A DNA stretch of 64,000 bases from Halomonas sp. SpR8. Its GTDB lineage: Bacteria; Pseudomonadota; Gammaproteobacteria; Pseudomonadales; Halomonadaceae. Where the stretch lies: positions 287,540-351,539 of the forward strand of contig NZ_JAUAMC010000004.1 in the NCBI RefSeq assembly GCF_031010195.1. Direction: 5' to 3'. Below are positions 55,045-63,785 of the stretch, piece after piece. Made by a program: the position numbers and the translations under genes. How positions within the stretch are numbered: position 1 is the first letter of the stretch; the number at the start of each line of letters is the position of its first letter. The notes below the pieces were generated by a model that saw only the letters and a list, made by a program, of their open reading frames with translations, did no database searches and was not told where the DNA came from.

Positions 55045-55991
55045 TTGAAGACACGCAGCGCGTTCCTGCCACGCTGGCTGGCGCTCGTTTAGACCAAGTG
55101 GCGGCTGAGTTGTTCAGCGATTACTCCCGTGAACGCCTAAAAGCGTGGATTAACGCCGGTGAACTAACGGTCGATGGTGCCCAAGCCAAGCCGAAAGCCA
55201 AGCTGCATGGCCACGAAGTGTTGGCGCTTCAGGCCACCATTGAAGACGATACCCGTTTTGAGGCGCAGGATATTGCGCTGGATATCGTTTATGAAGATGA
55301 CACGCTGATGGTGATTAATAAAGCCGCCGGCATGGTGGTTCATCCCGCTGCGGGTAATCCGGATGGCACGCTGCTGAATGCACTGCTGCATCATCACCCG
55401 GCCATTGCCGAAGTGCCCCGAGCGGGCATTGTGCACCGCTTAGATAAAGACACCACCGGTTTGATGATGGTCGCTAAAACGCTGCCTGCGCAAACCGCGC
55501 TGGTCGAGCAGATGCAGGCACGCAGCGTGTCACGTCAGTACGACGCGGTCGTCATTGGTAAGCCTGTCTCAGGCAGTACCATTGACGCACCGATTGGCCG
55601 TCATCCCAAAGACCGCAAGCGCCAGGCGGTGACTGCTTCAGGCAAGCCTGCCATTACCCACTTTCGTGTTGTAGAGCGGTTCCGCGCCCATACCCATGTG
55701 CGCTGTAAGTTGGAAACGGGGCGCACTCACCAAATTCGTGTGCATATGGCGCATGCTCGACTCCCTTTAATTGGTGATCCCATGTACGGTGGTCGCGCCA
55801 AGCTGCCGCCGGGCGCCGCTGAGCCGCTGAAGGAGATCCTGCGAGAATTTCCACGCCAGGCTTTACATGCGCGAAAATTGATTTTCAAGCACCCGATCAG
55901 TGGTGAAACATTAACCTTTCAGGCAGACCTGCCTGATGATTTGTTAATGTTGCTGGACTACCTGCGCGAAGATAATGAGACGATGCGATGA
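55032..55991 (+). CDS. rluD: 23S rRNA pseudouridine synthase RluD
   Basis: Makes pseudouridines 1911, 1915 and 1917 of 23S rRNA helix 69. 319 residues. An N-terminal S4 RNA-binding domain (RLDQVAAELFSDYSRERLKAWINAGELTVDG) precedes the catalytic domain with GIVHRLDKDTTGLMMVAK (active Asp) and the ETGRTHQIRVH block. It is divergent from bamD and coupled to pgeF, the common gammaproteobacterial order. Its own ribosome site is weak. Confidence 0.96.
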   Translation: MSRIVEDTQRVPATLAGARLDQVAAELFSDYSRERLKAWINAGELTVDGAQAKPKAKLHGHEVLALQATIEDDTRFEAQDIALDIVYEDDTLMVINKAAGMVVHPAAGNPDGTLLNALLHHHPAIAEVPRAGIVHRLDKDTTGLMMVAKTLPAQTALVEQMQARSVSRQYDAVVIGKPVSGSTIDAPIGRHPKDRKRQAVTASGKPAITHFRVVERFRAHTHVRCKLETGRTHQIRVHMAHARLPLIGDPMYGGRAKLPPGAAEPLKEILREFPRQALHARKLIFKHPISGETLTFQADLPDDLLMLLDYLREDNETMR

Positions 55992-56743
55992 GCGACGCCA
56001 TTAATTTACAGCCCACGCTTTTAGTGCCTGACTGGCCTGCGCCGGCTAACGTACGCGCCTTTGTCACCACTCGTGAATCGGGACCGAGTCAGGGTGATTT
56101 CGCCGCTTTTAATACCGCTTTACATGTCGGCGATAATGCTGACCATGTCGCACTGTGCCGTCGACTTTTGCAAAAAGAGCTCGGTGATGAGCGGCCTCTG
56201 TTGTGGCTTAACCAAACCCATGGCGCGCGAGTACAACAGGGTTATCAGCCTGATGCGGCCGACGCGGATGCGTCTATTGCCACGTCCAATGAGTACGCCT
56301 GCGTAGTGCTTACCGCCGACTGCCTGCCGGTCATGTTTTGCAACCGTGCTGGTACTCAGGTGGCCGTTGCCCATGCCGGATGGCGCGGTTTGGCGGGTGG
56401 CGTGCTGGAAGCGACCATCGCTGCTATGAACACTGCCCCGGATGATATTTTGGTGTGGTTAGGGCCCGCTATTTCTAACGCCCAGTTTGAGGTTGGCCCG
56501 GAGGTTTACGGCGCCTTTGTGGCGGTGCACCCTGAAACCGCCGAGGCCTTTGATCATAGCCCCTACCGTTTAGGCCATTACATGGCCGATCTGTATCGCT
56601 TAGCACGGTTTCGCTTAGAGGCCTTGGGTGTTAACCATATCAGTGGCGGCCACTTCTGCACCGCCTGTGAATCGCGTTTTTACTCCTATCGCCGTGATGG
56701 CGGGAAAACCGGGCGTATGGCCAGCGTGATCTGGATCAATTAA
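55988..56743 (+). CDS. pgeF: Peptidoglycan editing factor PgeF (YfiH, laccase-like domain)
   Basis: 251 residues of the multicopper polyphenol oxidase / YfiH family. Members have purine nucleoside-acting activity, and PgeF removes wrongly made muropeptide precursors. Seen: LNQTHGARV, VVLTADCLPVMFCN, VAVAHAGWRGLAGGVLEATI and FCTACESRFYSYRRDGGKTGR, the Cys/His metal-site blocks. It overlaps rluD by ATGA. Confidence 0.93.
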   Translation: MSDAINLQPTLLVPDWPAPANVRAFVTTRESGPSQGDFAAFNTALHVGDNADHVALCRRLLQKELGDERPLLWLNQTHGARVQQGYQPDAADADASIATSNEYACVVLTADCLPVMFCNRAGTQVAVAHAGWRGLAGGVLEATIAAMNTAPDDILVWLGPAISNAQFEVGPEVYGAFVAVHPETAEAFDHSPYRLGHYMADLYRLARFRLEALGVNHISGGHFCTACESRFYSYRRDGGKTGRMASVIWIN

Positions 56744-56788
56744 CGTTAATAAAAGCGTCCTTTAAGCCAGCGGTTTACGCCGCCACCT

Positions 56789-56816
56789 CTTGAAAAGCGT
56801 CGAACTGACGCCATTT
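56789..56816 (+). promoter_or_regulatory. Sigma-32 heat-shock promoter of clpB
   Basis: -35 CTTGAAA (56789-56795), 13-base spacer, -10 CGCCATTT (56809-56816), one base off the CCCCATTT consensus. Transcription would start near 56823, giving a leader of about 88 bases. Confidence 0.85.
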
Positions 56817-56910
56817 AACTTGTCAAGCTAAGAGTGATTTAGCACGTCTAATGACACGTTATCGGGACACGCGGTGCGTCCAAACGCACGGCTACCCCAG
56901 GAGGAACTCC

Positions 56911-59508
56911 ATGCGTTTTGATAAATTTACCGCCAAGCTCCAGAGTGCGATTGCCGAGGCGCAGTCGCTTGCCGTGGGTCGCGGCCATAATCAGCTAGAC
57001 CCAGCGCACTTGCTGCTCGCCCTGCTCGACACCAAAGACACGGGCATCAAAGCCTTGATTGAAAAAGCTGAGGGCAGCCCAACGCGCCTGCGTGATGGCT
57101 TGTTGCAGCAATTGGATAACTTGCCGAAGGTGGGGCAGTTCGACGGCGAAGTTCAGCCTTCGCGTGATTTCATCAAGCTTTTCAACTTAACCGATCGAGA
57201 AGCACAAAAGCGCGGCGACCAGTTTATCGCTAGCGAACTGGTATTGCTGGCGGCGTTAGAAATGAATAGCGCCATTACTAAACTGTTTAAAGAAGCGGGG
57301 ATTAATCGCAAATCCCTTGAGGCGGCCATCGACAGCTTGCGCGGCGGCGCAGCGGTGGACGATGCCAACGCCGAAGATCAGCGCGAAGCGCTGAATAAAT
57401 ACACCATGGATCTCACCCAGCGCGCGCTGGACGGCAAGCTCGACCCGGTGATCGGTCGCGACGACGAGATTCGCCGCACGATCCAAGTACTCCAGCGGCG
57501 TACTAAAAACAACCCGGTCTTAATCGGCGAGCCCGGCGTGGGTAAAACCGCCATTGTCGAAGGCTTGGCCCAGCGCATCGTTAACGGCGAAGTGCCGGAA
57601 GGCTTAAAAGAGAAGCGTGTTCTGTCGCTGGACATGGGCTCGCTGCTCGCCGGTGCCAAATTCCGCGGCGAGTTTGAGGAGCGCCTAAAAGCCGTGCTTA
57701 AAGAGCTCTCCCAGGAAGAGGGGCGGGTGATCCTGTTTATCGACGAGCTGCACACCATGGTTGGCGCAGGCAAAGCCGAAGGTGCCATGGATGCGGGTAA
57801 TATGCTTAAGCCTGCCCTGGCCCGTGGCGAGCTGCACTGCGTGGGCGCCACGACCCTCGACGAGTACCGCAAGTACATCGAGAAAGACGCTGCGCTTGAG
57901 CGCCGCTTCCAGAAGGTGTTGGTGGATGAGCCTTCCGAAGAGGACACCGTGGCAATTCTGCGTGGCCTGAAAGAGCGCTATGAAGTTCACCACGGCGTGG
58001 ATATTACCGACTCTGCGATTATTGCCGCGGCCAAGCTCTCGACACGCTATATCACCGATCGGCAGTTGCCTGATAAAGCCATCGATCTAATCGATGAGGC
58101 AGCTTCGCGGATTCGTATGGAGCTGGACTCCAAGCCAGAGGCGATGGACCGCCTTGATCGCCGCCTGATCCAGCTAAAAATGGAGCGTGAGGCTCTCAAG
58201 AAAGAGACCGATGAGGCGACCAAAAAACGCTTGGAGGCGCTGAATAATCAGATTCACGAGCTAGAGCGCGAATACGCTGATCTTGATGAAATCTGGAAAG
58301 CCGAGAAGGCCAGTATCCAGGGGGCTGCTCAGTTTAAAGCCGATTTGGAGCAGGCGCGCATTGACCTGGAGCAGGCTCGCCGTCAGGGCGACCTGGGCCG
58401 CATGTCAGAAATTCAGTACGGCAAGATTCCCGAGCTCGAGAAGAAGATCGCTGAAAGTGGCGAAGGCGAAGCGGATACTTCAAGTCATCAGCTGTTGCGC
58501 TCCAATGTCACTGAAGAGGAGATCGCTGAAGTGGTCTCCCGGTGGACAGGCATTCCGGTCTCCAAGATGCTTGAAGGTGAGCGGGACAAGCTGCTGCGTA
58601 TGGAGGAAGCGCTGCATGAACGAGTGATCGGTCAGGATGAAGCTGTCGTGGCGGTGGCCAACGCCGTGCGTCGCTCAAGGGCCGGTCTTGCCGACCCCAA
58701 TCGCCCTAACGGCTCGTTCCTCTTCCTCGGCCCTACCGGGGTGGGTAAAACCGAGCTATGTAAGTCGCTGGCCAACTTCCTCTTCGATACCGAAGAGGCG
58801 ATGGTGCGTATTGATATGTCCGAATTTATGGAGAAGCACTCCGTGGCCCGTCTGATCGGTGCGCCTCCTGGCTACGTCGGCTACGAAGAGGGCGGCTATT
58901 TAACCGAGGCTGTGCGTCGCAAGCCATACTCGGTGCTGCTGCTGGACGAGGTAGAGAAAGCCCACCCGGATGTCTTCAATATTCTGCTGCAGGTGTTAGA
59001 GGATGGCCGTCTAACCGATGGTCAGGGGCGCACGGTGGATTTCCGCAATACTGTGATCGTGATGACCTCTAATATGGGCTCGGACATCATCCAGCGTATG
59101 GGGGGCGACGTTAGTGCCGATAAAGATAGCGACTATGAGTCGATGAAAAACATGGTCATGGAGGTGGTGGGCAATCACTTCCGGCCTGAGCTGATCAACC
59201 GTATCGATGAAGTGGTGGTGTTCCACGCCCTGGGCCAAGAGCAGATTCAAGCGATTGCCGGTATTCAGCTTGAGCGCTTAAAAGTGCGCCTCGCCGAACA
59301 CGACCTGAAGCTTGAGGTTAGCCCAGAAGCGATGGCGCAACTGGCGGTGGTGGGTTTTGATCCTGTCTATGGGGCACGGCCACTCAAGCGGGCGATTCAG
59401 AGCCGTATTGAGAACCCTCTGGCGCAGGACCTGCTAGGGGGCAAATTTTCCCCAGGTGATACCATTCATATCAGCGCGGAGGACGGGAAACTGGTGTTTA
59501 GCTCATAG
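56911..59508 (+). CDS. clpB: Chaperone ATPase ClpB
   Basis: Hexameric AAA+ disaggregase that works with DnaK. 865 residues from the ATG at 56911 with AGGAGG. An N-terminal Clp-N domain ([27 protein letters not shown]) is followed by Walker A1 [15 protein letters not shown] near 206, Walker B1 [16 protein letters not shown], the long middle coiled coil (about 410-530), Walker A2 [15 protein letters not shown] near 607 and B2 [15 protein letters not shown]. No IGF/L ClpP loop is seen. It is a heat-shock gene by its promoter and distinct from the T6SS ClpV. Confidence 0.97.
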   Translation: MRFDKFTAKLQSAIAEAQSLAVGRGHNQLDPAHLLLALLDTKDTGIKALIEKAEGSPTRLRDGLLQQLDNLPKVGQFDGEVQPSRDFIKLFNLTDREAQKRGDQFIASELVLLAALEMNSAITKLFKEAGINRKSLEAAIDSLRGGAAVDDANAEDQREALNKYTMDLTQRALDGKLDPVIGRDDEIRRTIQVLQRRTKNNPVLIGEPGVGKTAIVEGLAQRIVNGEVPEGLKEKRVLSLDMGSLLAGAKFRGEFEERLKAVLKELSQEEGRVILFIDELHTMVGAGKAEGAMDAGNMLKPALARGELHCVGATTLDEYRKYIEKDAALERRFQKVLVDEPSEEDTVAILRGLKERYEVHHGVDITDSAIIAAAKLSTRYITDRQLPDKAIDLIDEAASRIRMELDSKPEAMDRLDRRLIQLKMEREALKKETDEATKKRLEALNNQIHELEREYADLDEIWKAEKASIQGAAQFKADLEQARIDLEQARRQGDLGRMSEIQYGKIPELEKKIAESGEGEADTSSHQLLRSNVTEEEIAEVVSRWTGIPVSKMLEGERDKLLRMEEALHERVIGQDEAVVAVANAVRRSRAGLADPNRPNGSFLFLGPTGVGKTELCKSLANFLFDTEEAMVRIDMSEFMEKHSVARLIGAPPGYVGYEEGGYLTEAVRRKPYSVLLLDEVEKAHPDVFNILLQVLEDGRLTDGQGRTVDFRNTVIVMTSNMGSDIIQRMGGDVSADKDSDYESMKNMVMEVVGNHFRPELINRIDEVVVFHALGQEQIQAIAGIQLERLKVRLAEHDLKLEVSPEAMAQLAVVGFDPVYGARPLKRAIQSRIENPLAQDLLGGKFSPGDTIHISAEDGKLVFSS

Positions 59509-59553
59509 TTGATGCTACGGCTGATGTCGCTACTTCGCGCAATTGAATAGGTC

Positions 59554-59588
59554 AAAAGTCCCACTAGCGTTGCTGGTGGGACTTTTTT
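59554..59588 (+). terminator. Rho-independent terminator of clpB
   Basis: Stem AAAAGTCCCACTAGC / GCTGGTGGGACTTTT with a GTT loop (one G-T pair), followed by more T. Confidence 0.9.
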
Positions 59589-59631
59589 TATGACTTCTTG
59601 CGACCTTTATTGCGTTTGGCCTGATCGGAGG

Positions 59632-59637
59632 TTGACA
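59632..59637 (+). promoter_or_regulatory. Candidate -35 of the ilvIH promoter
   Basis: Perfect TTGACA. The -10 at 17-18 base spacing is poor (GAATCT / AATCTT). If used, the transcript would carry a leader of about 285 bases ahead of ilvI. Confidence 0.35.
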
Positions 59638-59718
59638 GGCTGAGGGCGCTAATGGAATCTTGTCGGTTCCTGATTTGCGGGCGCGGACTCAACGGGCAAC
59701 CCCTAATCCCCGCGCGAA

Positions 59719-59919
59719 GGGTAGGCGAAAGCCTCTACCCGCCGAAGGACTTCCAGGTTTGGGCTAACCGCCCAGCTTGGCCAACGCCCCGACACGACGA
59801 ACGGTCGTGATGAGAGTGCAGGCCCTAACCGGGCCGTATGCCAGGGTTTGGCATCAGGTGCCGGCTTGGGCCGGCAGCGGCATACCGCCGCACTCGACAC
59901 CGTGCCCGTGTGGGTACGG
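59719..59919 (+). ncRNA. Structured leader of ilvI: eight consecutive hairpins
   Basis: Hairpins read off directly: 59719-59740 (GGGTAGGC-GAAA-GCC..TACCC), 59761-59773 (GGGC-TAACC-GCCC), 59793-59809 (CACGAC/GTCGTG), 59821-59835 (GGCCC-TAACC-GGGCC), 59838-59854 (ATGCCA/TGGCAT, loop GGGTT), 59860-59875 (GCCGGC/GCCGGC, loop TTGG), 59877-59891 (GCGGC-ATACC-GCCGC), 59900-59919 (CCGTGCCC-GTGT-GGGTACGG). GCACTCGA is repeated on both sides of the last one (59890-59897 and 59922-59929). It does not match a riboswitch class I know. It could be a regulatory leader of branched-chain amino acid synthesis or a separate RNA. Confidence 0.5.
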
Positions 59920-59951
59920 ATCGCACTCGAGACCTTTAGGGGAGAAATACA

Positions 59952-61676
59952 GTGGAACTGCTTTCCGGCGCAGATATGATTGCCCGCTTCTTGCAAGATG
60001 AGGGCATCGAATATATTTATGGTTACCCCGGCGGTGCAGCGCTGCATATTTACGATGCACTCTTCCGCCAGGACAAAGTGAAGCACATTCTGGTGCGTCA
60101 CGAACAAGCGGCTACCCATGCCGCCGATGGCTACGCCCGTGCCTCGGGTAAGCCCGGCTGCGTATTGGTCACCTCCGGCCCCGGGGCCACCAACGCCGTG
60201 ACGGGCATTGCTACCGCCTACATGGACTCGATTCCCATGGTCGTGCTATGTGGCCAGGTGGCGAGCCACCTGATCGGTGAAGACGCCTTTCAGGAAACCG
60301 ACATCGTCGGTGTGACACGGCCGATTGTGAAGCATAGCTTCTCGATCCGTCACCCAGCTGAAATCCCGGAAGTGCTCAAAAAAGCCTTCTACTTGGCATC
60401 TACCGGTCGGCCAGGCCCGGTGGTGGTCGATATCCCTAAAGATATGACCGCTCCCACTGAACGCTACGAGTACATCTACCCGAAAAAGGTCAAGATGCGC
60501 TCGTACAACCCGGTCACGCGCGGGCACACAGGGCAGATTAAAAAAGCCGTTGAGATGATGCTCAAGGCCAAGCGTCCGGTGTTTTATACCGGTGGAGGCG
60601 TGGTCACGGGCAAAGCCAGTGAAGGTCTGACTGACCTGGTCAAACAGCTGGGCTACCCGATTACCACCACGCTGATGGGTATCGGCGCGTATCCCCAAAG
60701 TGATCGCCAGTGTTTGGGGTGGCTGGGTATGCACGGTTCCTATGAGTCCAATATGGCCATGCACCATGCCGACCTGATTATTGCCATCGGGGCACGTTTT
60801 GATGACCGCGTGACCAACAGTACGTCGAAGTTCTGCCCGACCGCCAAGATCATCCATGTAGACGTTGATCCAAGCTCGATCTCCAAAACGGTGCGCGCCG
60901 ATGTACCCATCGTGGGGCCGGCTTCCAGTGTCATCAATGAGATGATCAGCTTGGTGCAGGGGCACAAGATTGCCCATCCCGAGGAACTAACTGAGTGGTG
61001 GGAGAAAATTGATGGCTGGCGCGCCGACCGTGAAGGCAAGCTTTACGAGCCCTCCAAGCCAGGTGAAGTCCTCAAGCCTCAGGAAGTGGTTGAAGCGCTT
61101 TGTCGGGTTACCCGAGGAGAAGCCTACGTGACCACCGATGTTGGTCAGCATCAGATGTTTGCTGCTCAGTACTACAAGTTTGATAAGCCCAATCGACTGA
61201 TTACCTCAGGTGGTTTGGGCACAATGGGCTTTGGCTTCCCCGCCGCCATGGGGATCAAACAGAACTTCCCGGATGACGATGTGGTGTGTGTTACCGGCGA
61301 GGGCAGCTTCCAGATGATGATGCAGGAGCTCTCCACCTGTAAGCAGTACGGGGTGGGCGTTAAGATCGTCAATCTTAACAATGCGTCGCTGGGTATGGTG
61401 CGTCAGTGGCAGGACTTGAACTATAAGTCGCGCCACGCCCACTCTTACATGGAGTCGCTACCCGACTTTCATATGCTGATTGAGGCGTATGGTTTCACTG
61501 CGATTACTGTTAATACGCTTGACGAGCTTGAGCCTGCGCTAGAGCGTACGTTTGCTAATAAGCACGAGCTGGTGTTCCTTGACGTGAAGGTCGACCCCCA
61601 TGAGCACGTTTATCCAATGCAGGTGCCGTTAGGCGCCATGCGCGACATGCTGCTGTCTAAAACGGAGCGTACCTGA
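59952..61676 (+). CDS. ilvI: Acetolactate synthase large subunit
   Basis: ThDP enzyme, first common step of valine, leucine and isoleucine synthesis. 574 residues. N-terminal ThDP pyrimidine domain: GYPGGAALHIYDAL, then VRHEQAATHAADGYARASG with the catalytic Glu. FAD-linked middle domain. C-terminal ThDP motif GEGSFQMMMQELSTCKQYGVGV...NNASLGM. The start is GTG at 59952 with AGGGGAG upstream. TGATG overlap with ilvH. The long structured leader suggests post-transcriptional control. Confidence 0.96.
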   Translation: MELLSGADMIARFLQDEGIEYIYGYPGGAALHIYDALFRQDKVKHILVRHEQAATHAADGYARASGKPGCVLVTSGPGATNAVTGIATAYMDSIPMVVLCGQVASHLIGEDAFQETDIVGVTRPIVKHSFSIRHPAEIPEVLKKAFYLASTGRPGPVVVDIPKDMTAPTERYEYIYPKKVKMRSYNPVTRGHTGQIKKAVEMMLKAKRPVFYTGGGVVTGKASEGLTDLVKQLGYPITTTLMGIGAYPQSDRQCLGWLGMHGSYESNMAMHHADLIIAIGARFDDRVTNSTSKFCPTAKIIHVDVDPSSISKTVRADVPIVGPASSVINEMISLVQGHKIAHPEELTEWWEKIDGWRADREGKLYEPSKPGEVLKPQEVVEALCRVTRGEAYVTTDVGQHQMFAAQYYKFDKPNRLITSGGLGTMGFGFPAAMGIKQNFPDDDVVCVTGEGSFQMMMQELSTCKQYGVGVKIVNLNNASLGMVRQWQDLNYKSRHAHSYMESLPDFHMLIEAYGFTAITVNTLDELEPALERTFANKHELVFLDVKVDPHEHVYPMQVPLGAMRDMLLSKTERT

Positions 61677-62167
61677 TGCGTCATATCATCTCGATTCTGT
61701 TAGAAAACGAACCGGGTGCGCTGTCACGTGTAGTCGGGCTGTTCTCCCAGCGTAACTTCAACATCGAAACGCTCAACGTAGCGCCGACAGAAGATCCTTC
61801 GCTGTCGCGCTTAACTGTCACCACCGTGGGTGATGACCGGGTAATTGAGCAGATCACCAAGCACCTCAATAAGCTAATCGATGTGGTCAAGCTGGTGGAT
61901 CTCACCGAAGGTAACCATATCGAGCGCGAGCTGATGCTGGTGAAGGTCAAAGCGCTCGGTGCTGTCCGAGATGAGGTTAAGCGGACTGTGGATATTTTCC
62001 GTGCGCAGATCGTCGATGTGACGCCAAGCCTATACACAGTGCAGATCACCGGTGATGCGGGCAAGCTAGATGCCTTCCTTCAGGCCATGGCGCCAGTCGG
62101 TATTCTAGAGGTCGCCCGTACCGGGGTCTCGGGTATCGCCCGCGGTGATAAGGTGTTATCGCTCTAA
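61676..62167 (+). CDS. ilvH: Acetolactate synthase small (regulatory) subunit
   Basis: Regulatory partner of IlvI that gives valine feedback inhibition. 163 residues. The N-terminal ACT domain ISILLENEPGALSRVVGLFSQRNFNIETLNVAPTEDPSLSRLT is canonical, followed by the C-terminal domain with LMLVKVKA and EVARTGVSGIARGDKVLSL. Translationally coupled to ilvI. Confidence 0.97.
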   Translation: MRHIISILLENEPGALSRVVGLFSQRNFNIETLNVAPTEDPSLSRLTVTTVGDDRVIEQITKHLNKLIDVVKLVDLTEGNHIERELMLVKVKALGAVRDEVKRTVDIFRAQIVDVTPSLYTVQITGDAGKLDAFLQAMAPVGILEVARTGVSGIARGDKVLSL

Positions 62168-62202
62168 GTACCCAAGGTGCAACGCTTTAAAGCAAAAAAA
62201 GC

Positions 62203-62238
62203 GCCGCTTCTATGATTTTCATAGGAGCGGCTTTTTTT
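62203..62238 (+). terminator. Rho-independent terminator of ilvIH
   Basis: A 13-bp stem GCCGCTTCTATGA / TCATAGGAGCGGC (one G-T pair), TTT loop, preceded by an A tract and followed by seven T. Confidence 0.93.
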
Positions 62239-62323
62239 ATGGATGGCTCTATAGACGTTAGCTTTTGCGCTTGCGTTTGAGTATGTCTAGGTGCAATTGG
62301 CTGGCTGAGTGGCACTCACCGTG

Positions 62324-62329
62324 TAGAAT
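62324..62329 (+). promoter_or_regulatory. Candidate -10 of pssA
   Basis: TAGAAT 47 bases before the chosen pssA start. No good -35 at the expected distance (CTGGCT at 17-base spacing). Confidence 0.35.
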
Positions 62330-62376
62330 GAAGGCGATCACTGTTCCCGTGACTTCACTTTTAATGGATGAGACCT

Positions 62377-63300
62377 ATGACACAGGACGCTCGCGATCAA
62401 GAGCATGCAAGCTCGGATCAGTCAAACTCAAGCCCAAGTCAGGCGGGCTCTTCACAGCCAAGCCCAGGTCGGCCAGATAGTGCTCAGTCCGATAGTACTG
62501 ATCACTCAGAAGTAGGCGGCAATGAAGATTTGGCGGCTGCTTTCTTGAGAGAAACTGAGGTGGTTGAGGAAGCCGTTGAAGATGGCAAAAAAATTCGCCG
62601 TAAAGGCATCTATTTGCTGCCTAACCTGTTTACCACATCGGCACTTTTTGCCGGTTTCTTTGCGGTGGTTGCTGGTATCAATGGTGAGTTCACCCCAGCA
62701 GCCGTTGCGATTTTTATTGCCATGGTGCTGGATGGCTTGGATGGCCGTGTGGCACGCATGACCAATACGCAAAGCGAGTTTGGCGCCGAATATGACAGTT
62801 TGGCCGATATGATTTCCTTTGGTATGGCGCCCGCGTTGGTGGCCTTTACCTGGATTTTACAGGACATCGGTAAAACCGGTTGGGTCGTTGCCTTTCTCTA
62901 TGTGGCCTGCGCGGCGCTTCGCCTTGCGCGCTTCAATGTTCAAATTGGCAGTGTCGACAAAAAATGGTTTATCGGCCTGCCAAGTCCCTCCGCAGCAGCG
63001 TTAGTCGCGGCCAGTGTGTGGACCTTCCATAGCTTTGATGCCGATGCGTTTGGCTTTAAGCTGCTAATGCTAGTGGTAGTGGCAGCAGCAGGCGTGCTAA
63101 TGGTGAGTAATATTCGCTACTACAGCTTTAAAGACCTCGACTTCAAGAAGCCTGTACCTTTCGTTGTGCTATTGGCCATCGTGCTAGCCTTTGTACTGAT
63201 CTCAGTTGAGCCTTCAGTCATGCTGCTGTTGCTGTTTGGTACCTATGTGGCTTCTGGCCCCGCATTGGCCGTTATGCGTAAGGCAAAAACTAAAAGCTAA
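62377..63300 (+). CDS. pssA: CDP-diacylglycerol-serine O-phosphatidyltransferase
   Basis: Makes phosphatidylserine, the precursor of phosphatidylethanolamine, in the inner membrane. 307 residues with the start at 62377. An ATG three codons earlier (62368) is the alternative. A hydrophilic Ser/Gln-rich tail of about 60 residues is followed by a multi-helix CDP-alcohol phosphotransferase domain. The signature DGLDGRVAR...EFGAEYDSLADMISFG fits D-G-x2-A-R-x8-G-x3-D-x3-D near residue 117. It is the membrane type II enzyme, not the E. coli-like type I. In other gammaproteobacteria pssA often lies near ilvIH, as here. Confidence 0.94.
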   Translation: MTQDARDQEHASSDQSNSSPSQAGSSQPSPGRPDSAQSDSTDHSEVGGNEDLAAAFLRETEVVEEAVEDGKKIRRKGIYLLPNLFTTSALFAGFFAVVAGINGEFTPAAVAIFIAMVLDGLDGRVARMTNTQSEFGAEYDSLADMISFGMAPALVAFTWILQDIGKTGWVVAFLYVACAALRLARFNVQIGSVDKKWFIGLPSPSAAALVAASVWTFHSFDADAFGFKLLMLVVVAAAGVLMVSNIRYYSFKDLDFKKPVPFVVLLAIVLAFVLISVEPSVMLLLLFGTYVASGPALAVMRKAKTKS

Positions 63301-63342
63301 AATATCCCCACTTATTTTTGACAGTTATTTCTACAAAACTAC

Positions 63343-63371
63343 TTGCCAACCCGGCTTCGAGCCCGTAGAGT
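63343..63371 (+). promoter_or_regulatory. rrn promoter, distal
   Basis: -35 TTGCCA (63343-63348), 17-base spacer, -10 TAGAGT (63366-63371), followed by a GC-rich stretch. The sequence around the -10 (GTAGAGTACGC) repeats that of the proximal promoter. Confidence 0.6.
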
Positions 63372-63507
63372 ACGCATCCGCTGCCGGGGACGCCAAGCGT
63401 TACCAGCGGTGCATAAGGTGTAAAAGCCTTGGTTTGTCAGGCAGTTAACGCTTTTTCGAAAGCAGGCGGTTTGAGATGTTAGTGAGTTCGCATCGATAAC
63501 AACGCCC

Positions 63508-63535
63508 TTGACAACCACCAGGAAATGCGTAGAAT
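63508..63535 (+). promoter_or_regulatory. rrn promoter, proximal
   Basis: -35 TTGACA (63508-63513), 16-base spacer, -10 TAGAAT (63530-63535) followed by ACGCC, a GC-rich discriminator typical of stringently controlled rRNA promoters. Confidence 0.85.
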
Positions 63536-63604
63536 ACGCCTTCCTCGCTGAGGCAAGCCAGTTCAACGGTTTGTAGGTGGTTTTAACAACTGCCGCAGCG
63601 AAAC

Positions 63605-63616
63605 AGCTCTTTAACA
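63605..63616 (+). promoter_or_regulatory. boxA antitermination site of the rrn leader
   Basis: AGCTCTTTAACA matches the E. coli boxA TGCTCTTTAACA at 11 of 12 positions. Nus-factor complexes load here to prevent early termination of rRNA transcription. Confidence 0.88.
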
Positions 63617-63640
63617 ATTTGATCAGGTAATTCATGTGGG

Positions 63641-63685
63641 CGCTTGCTGACGTTGGTGACAAATCACCAAATATCAAGGCAAGCG
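63641..63685 (+). promoter_or_regulatory. Nested stem in the 16S leader
   Basis: Inner perfect stem TTGGTGA / TCACCAA with a CAAA loop (63653-63670), enclosed by CGCTTGC / GCAAGCG (63641-63647, 63679-63685). Probably boxC-like or part of the RNase III processing structure. Confidence 0.6.
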
Positions 63686-63785
63686 GTCATGGCAATGTAA
63701 ATTGAAATGAATTCGTTTGAACCTTGAGCCAAGTTTGGTTCGCTTCTGTCACTTACGAGTGGCAGGTAAGAACCGCATAGATCTT

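Larger units (their letters stand above)
63301..63785 (+). promoter_or_regulatory. rRNA operon promoter and leader region
   Basis: No gene. It contains two tandem promoters, a boxA antitermination site and a nested leader stem, listed separately, before the mature 16S start. Confidence 0.85.

Noticed and set aside
59652..59810. 52-codon frame in the ilvI leader as an attenuation leader peptide
   Set aside because: It begins with ATG and ends at a TGATG junction with another frame, but has no run of Val, Leu or Ile codons and no visible ribosome site. The hairpins explain the region better.
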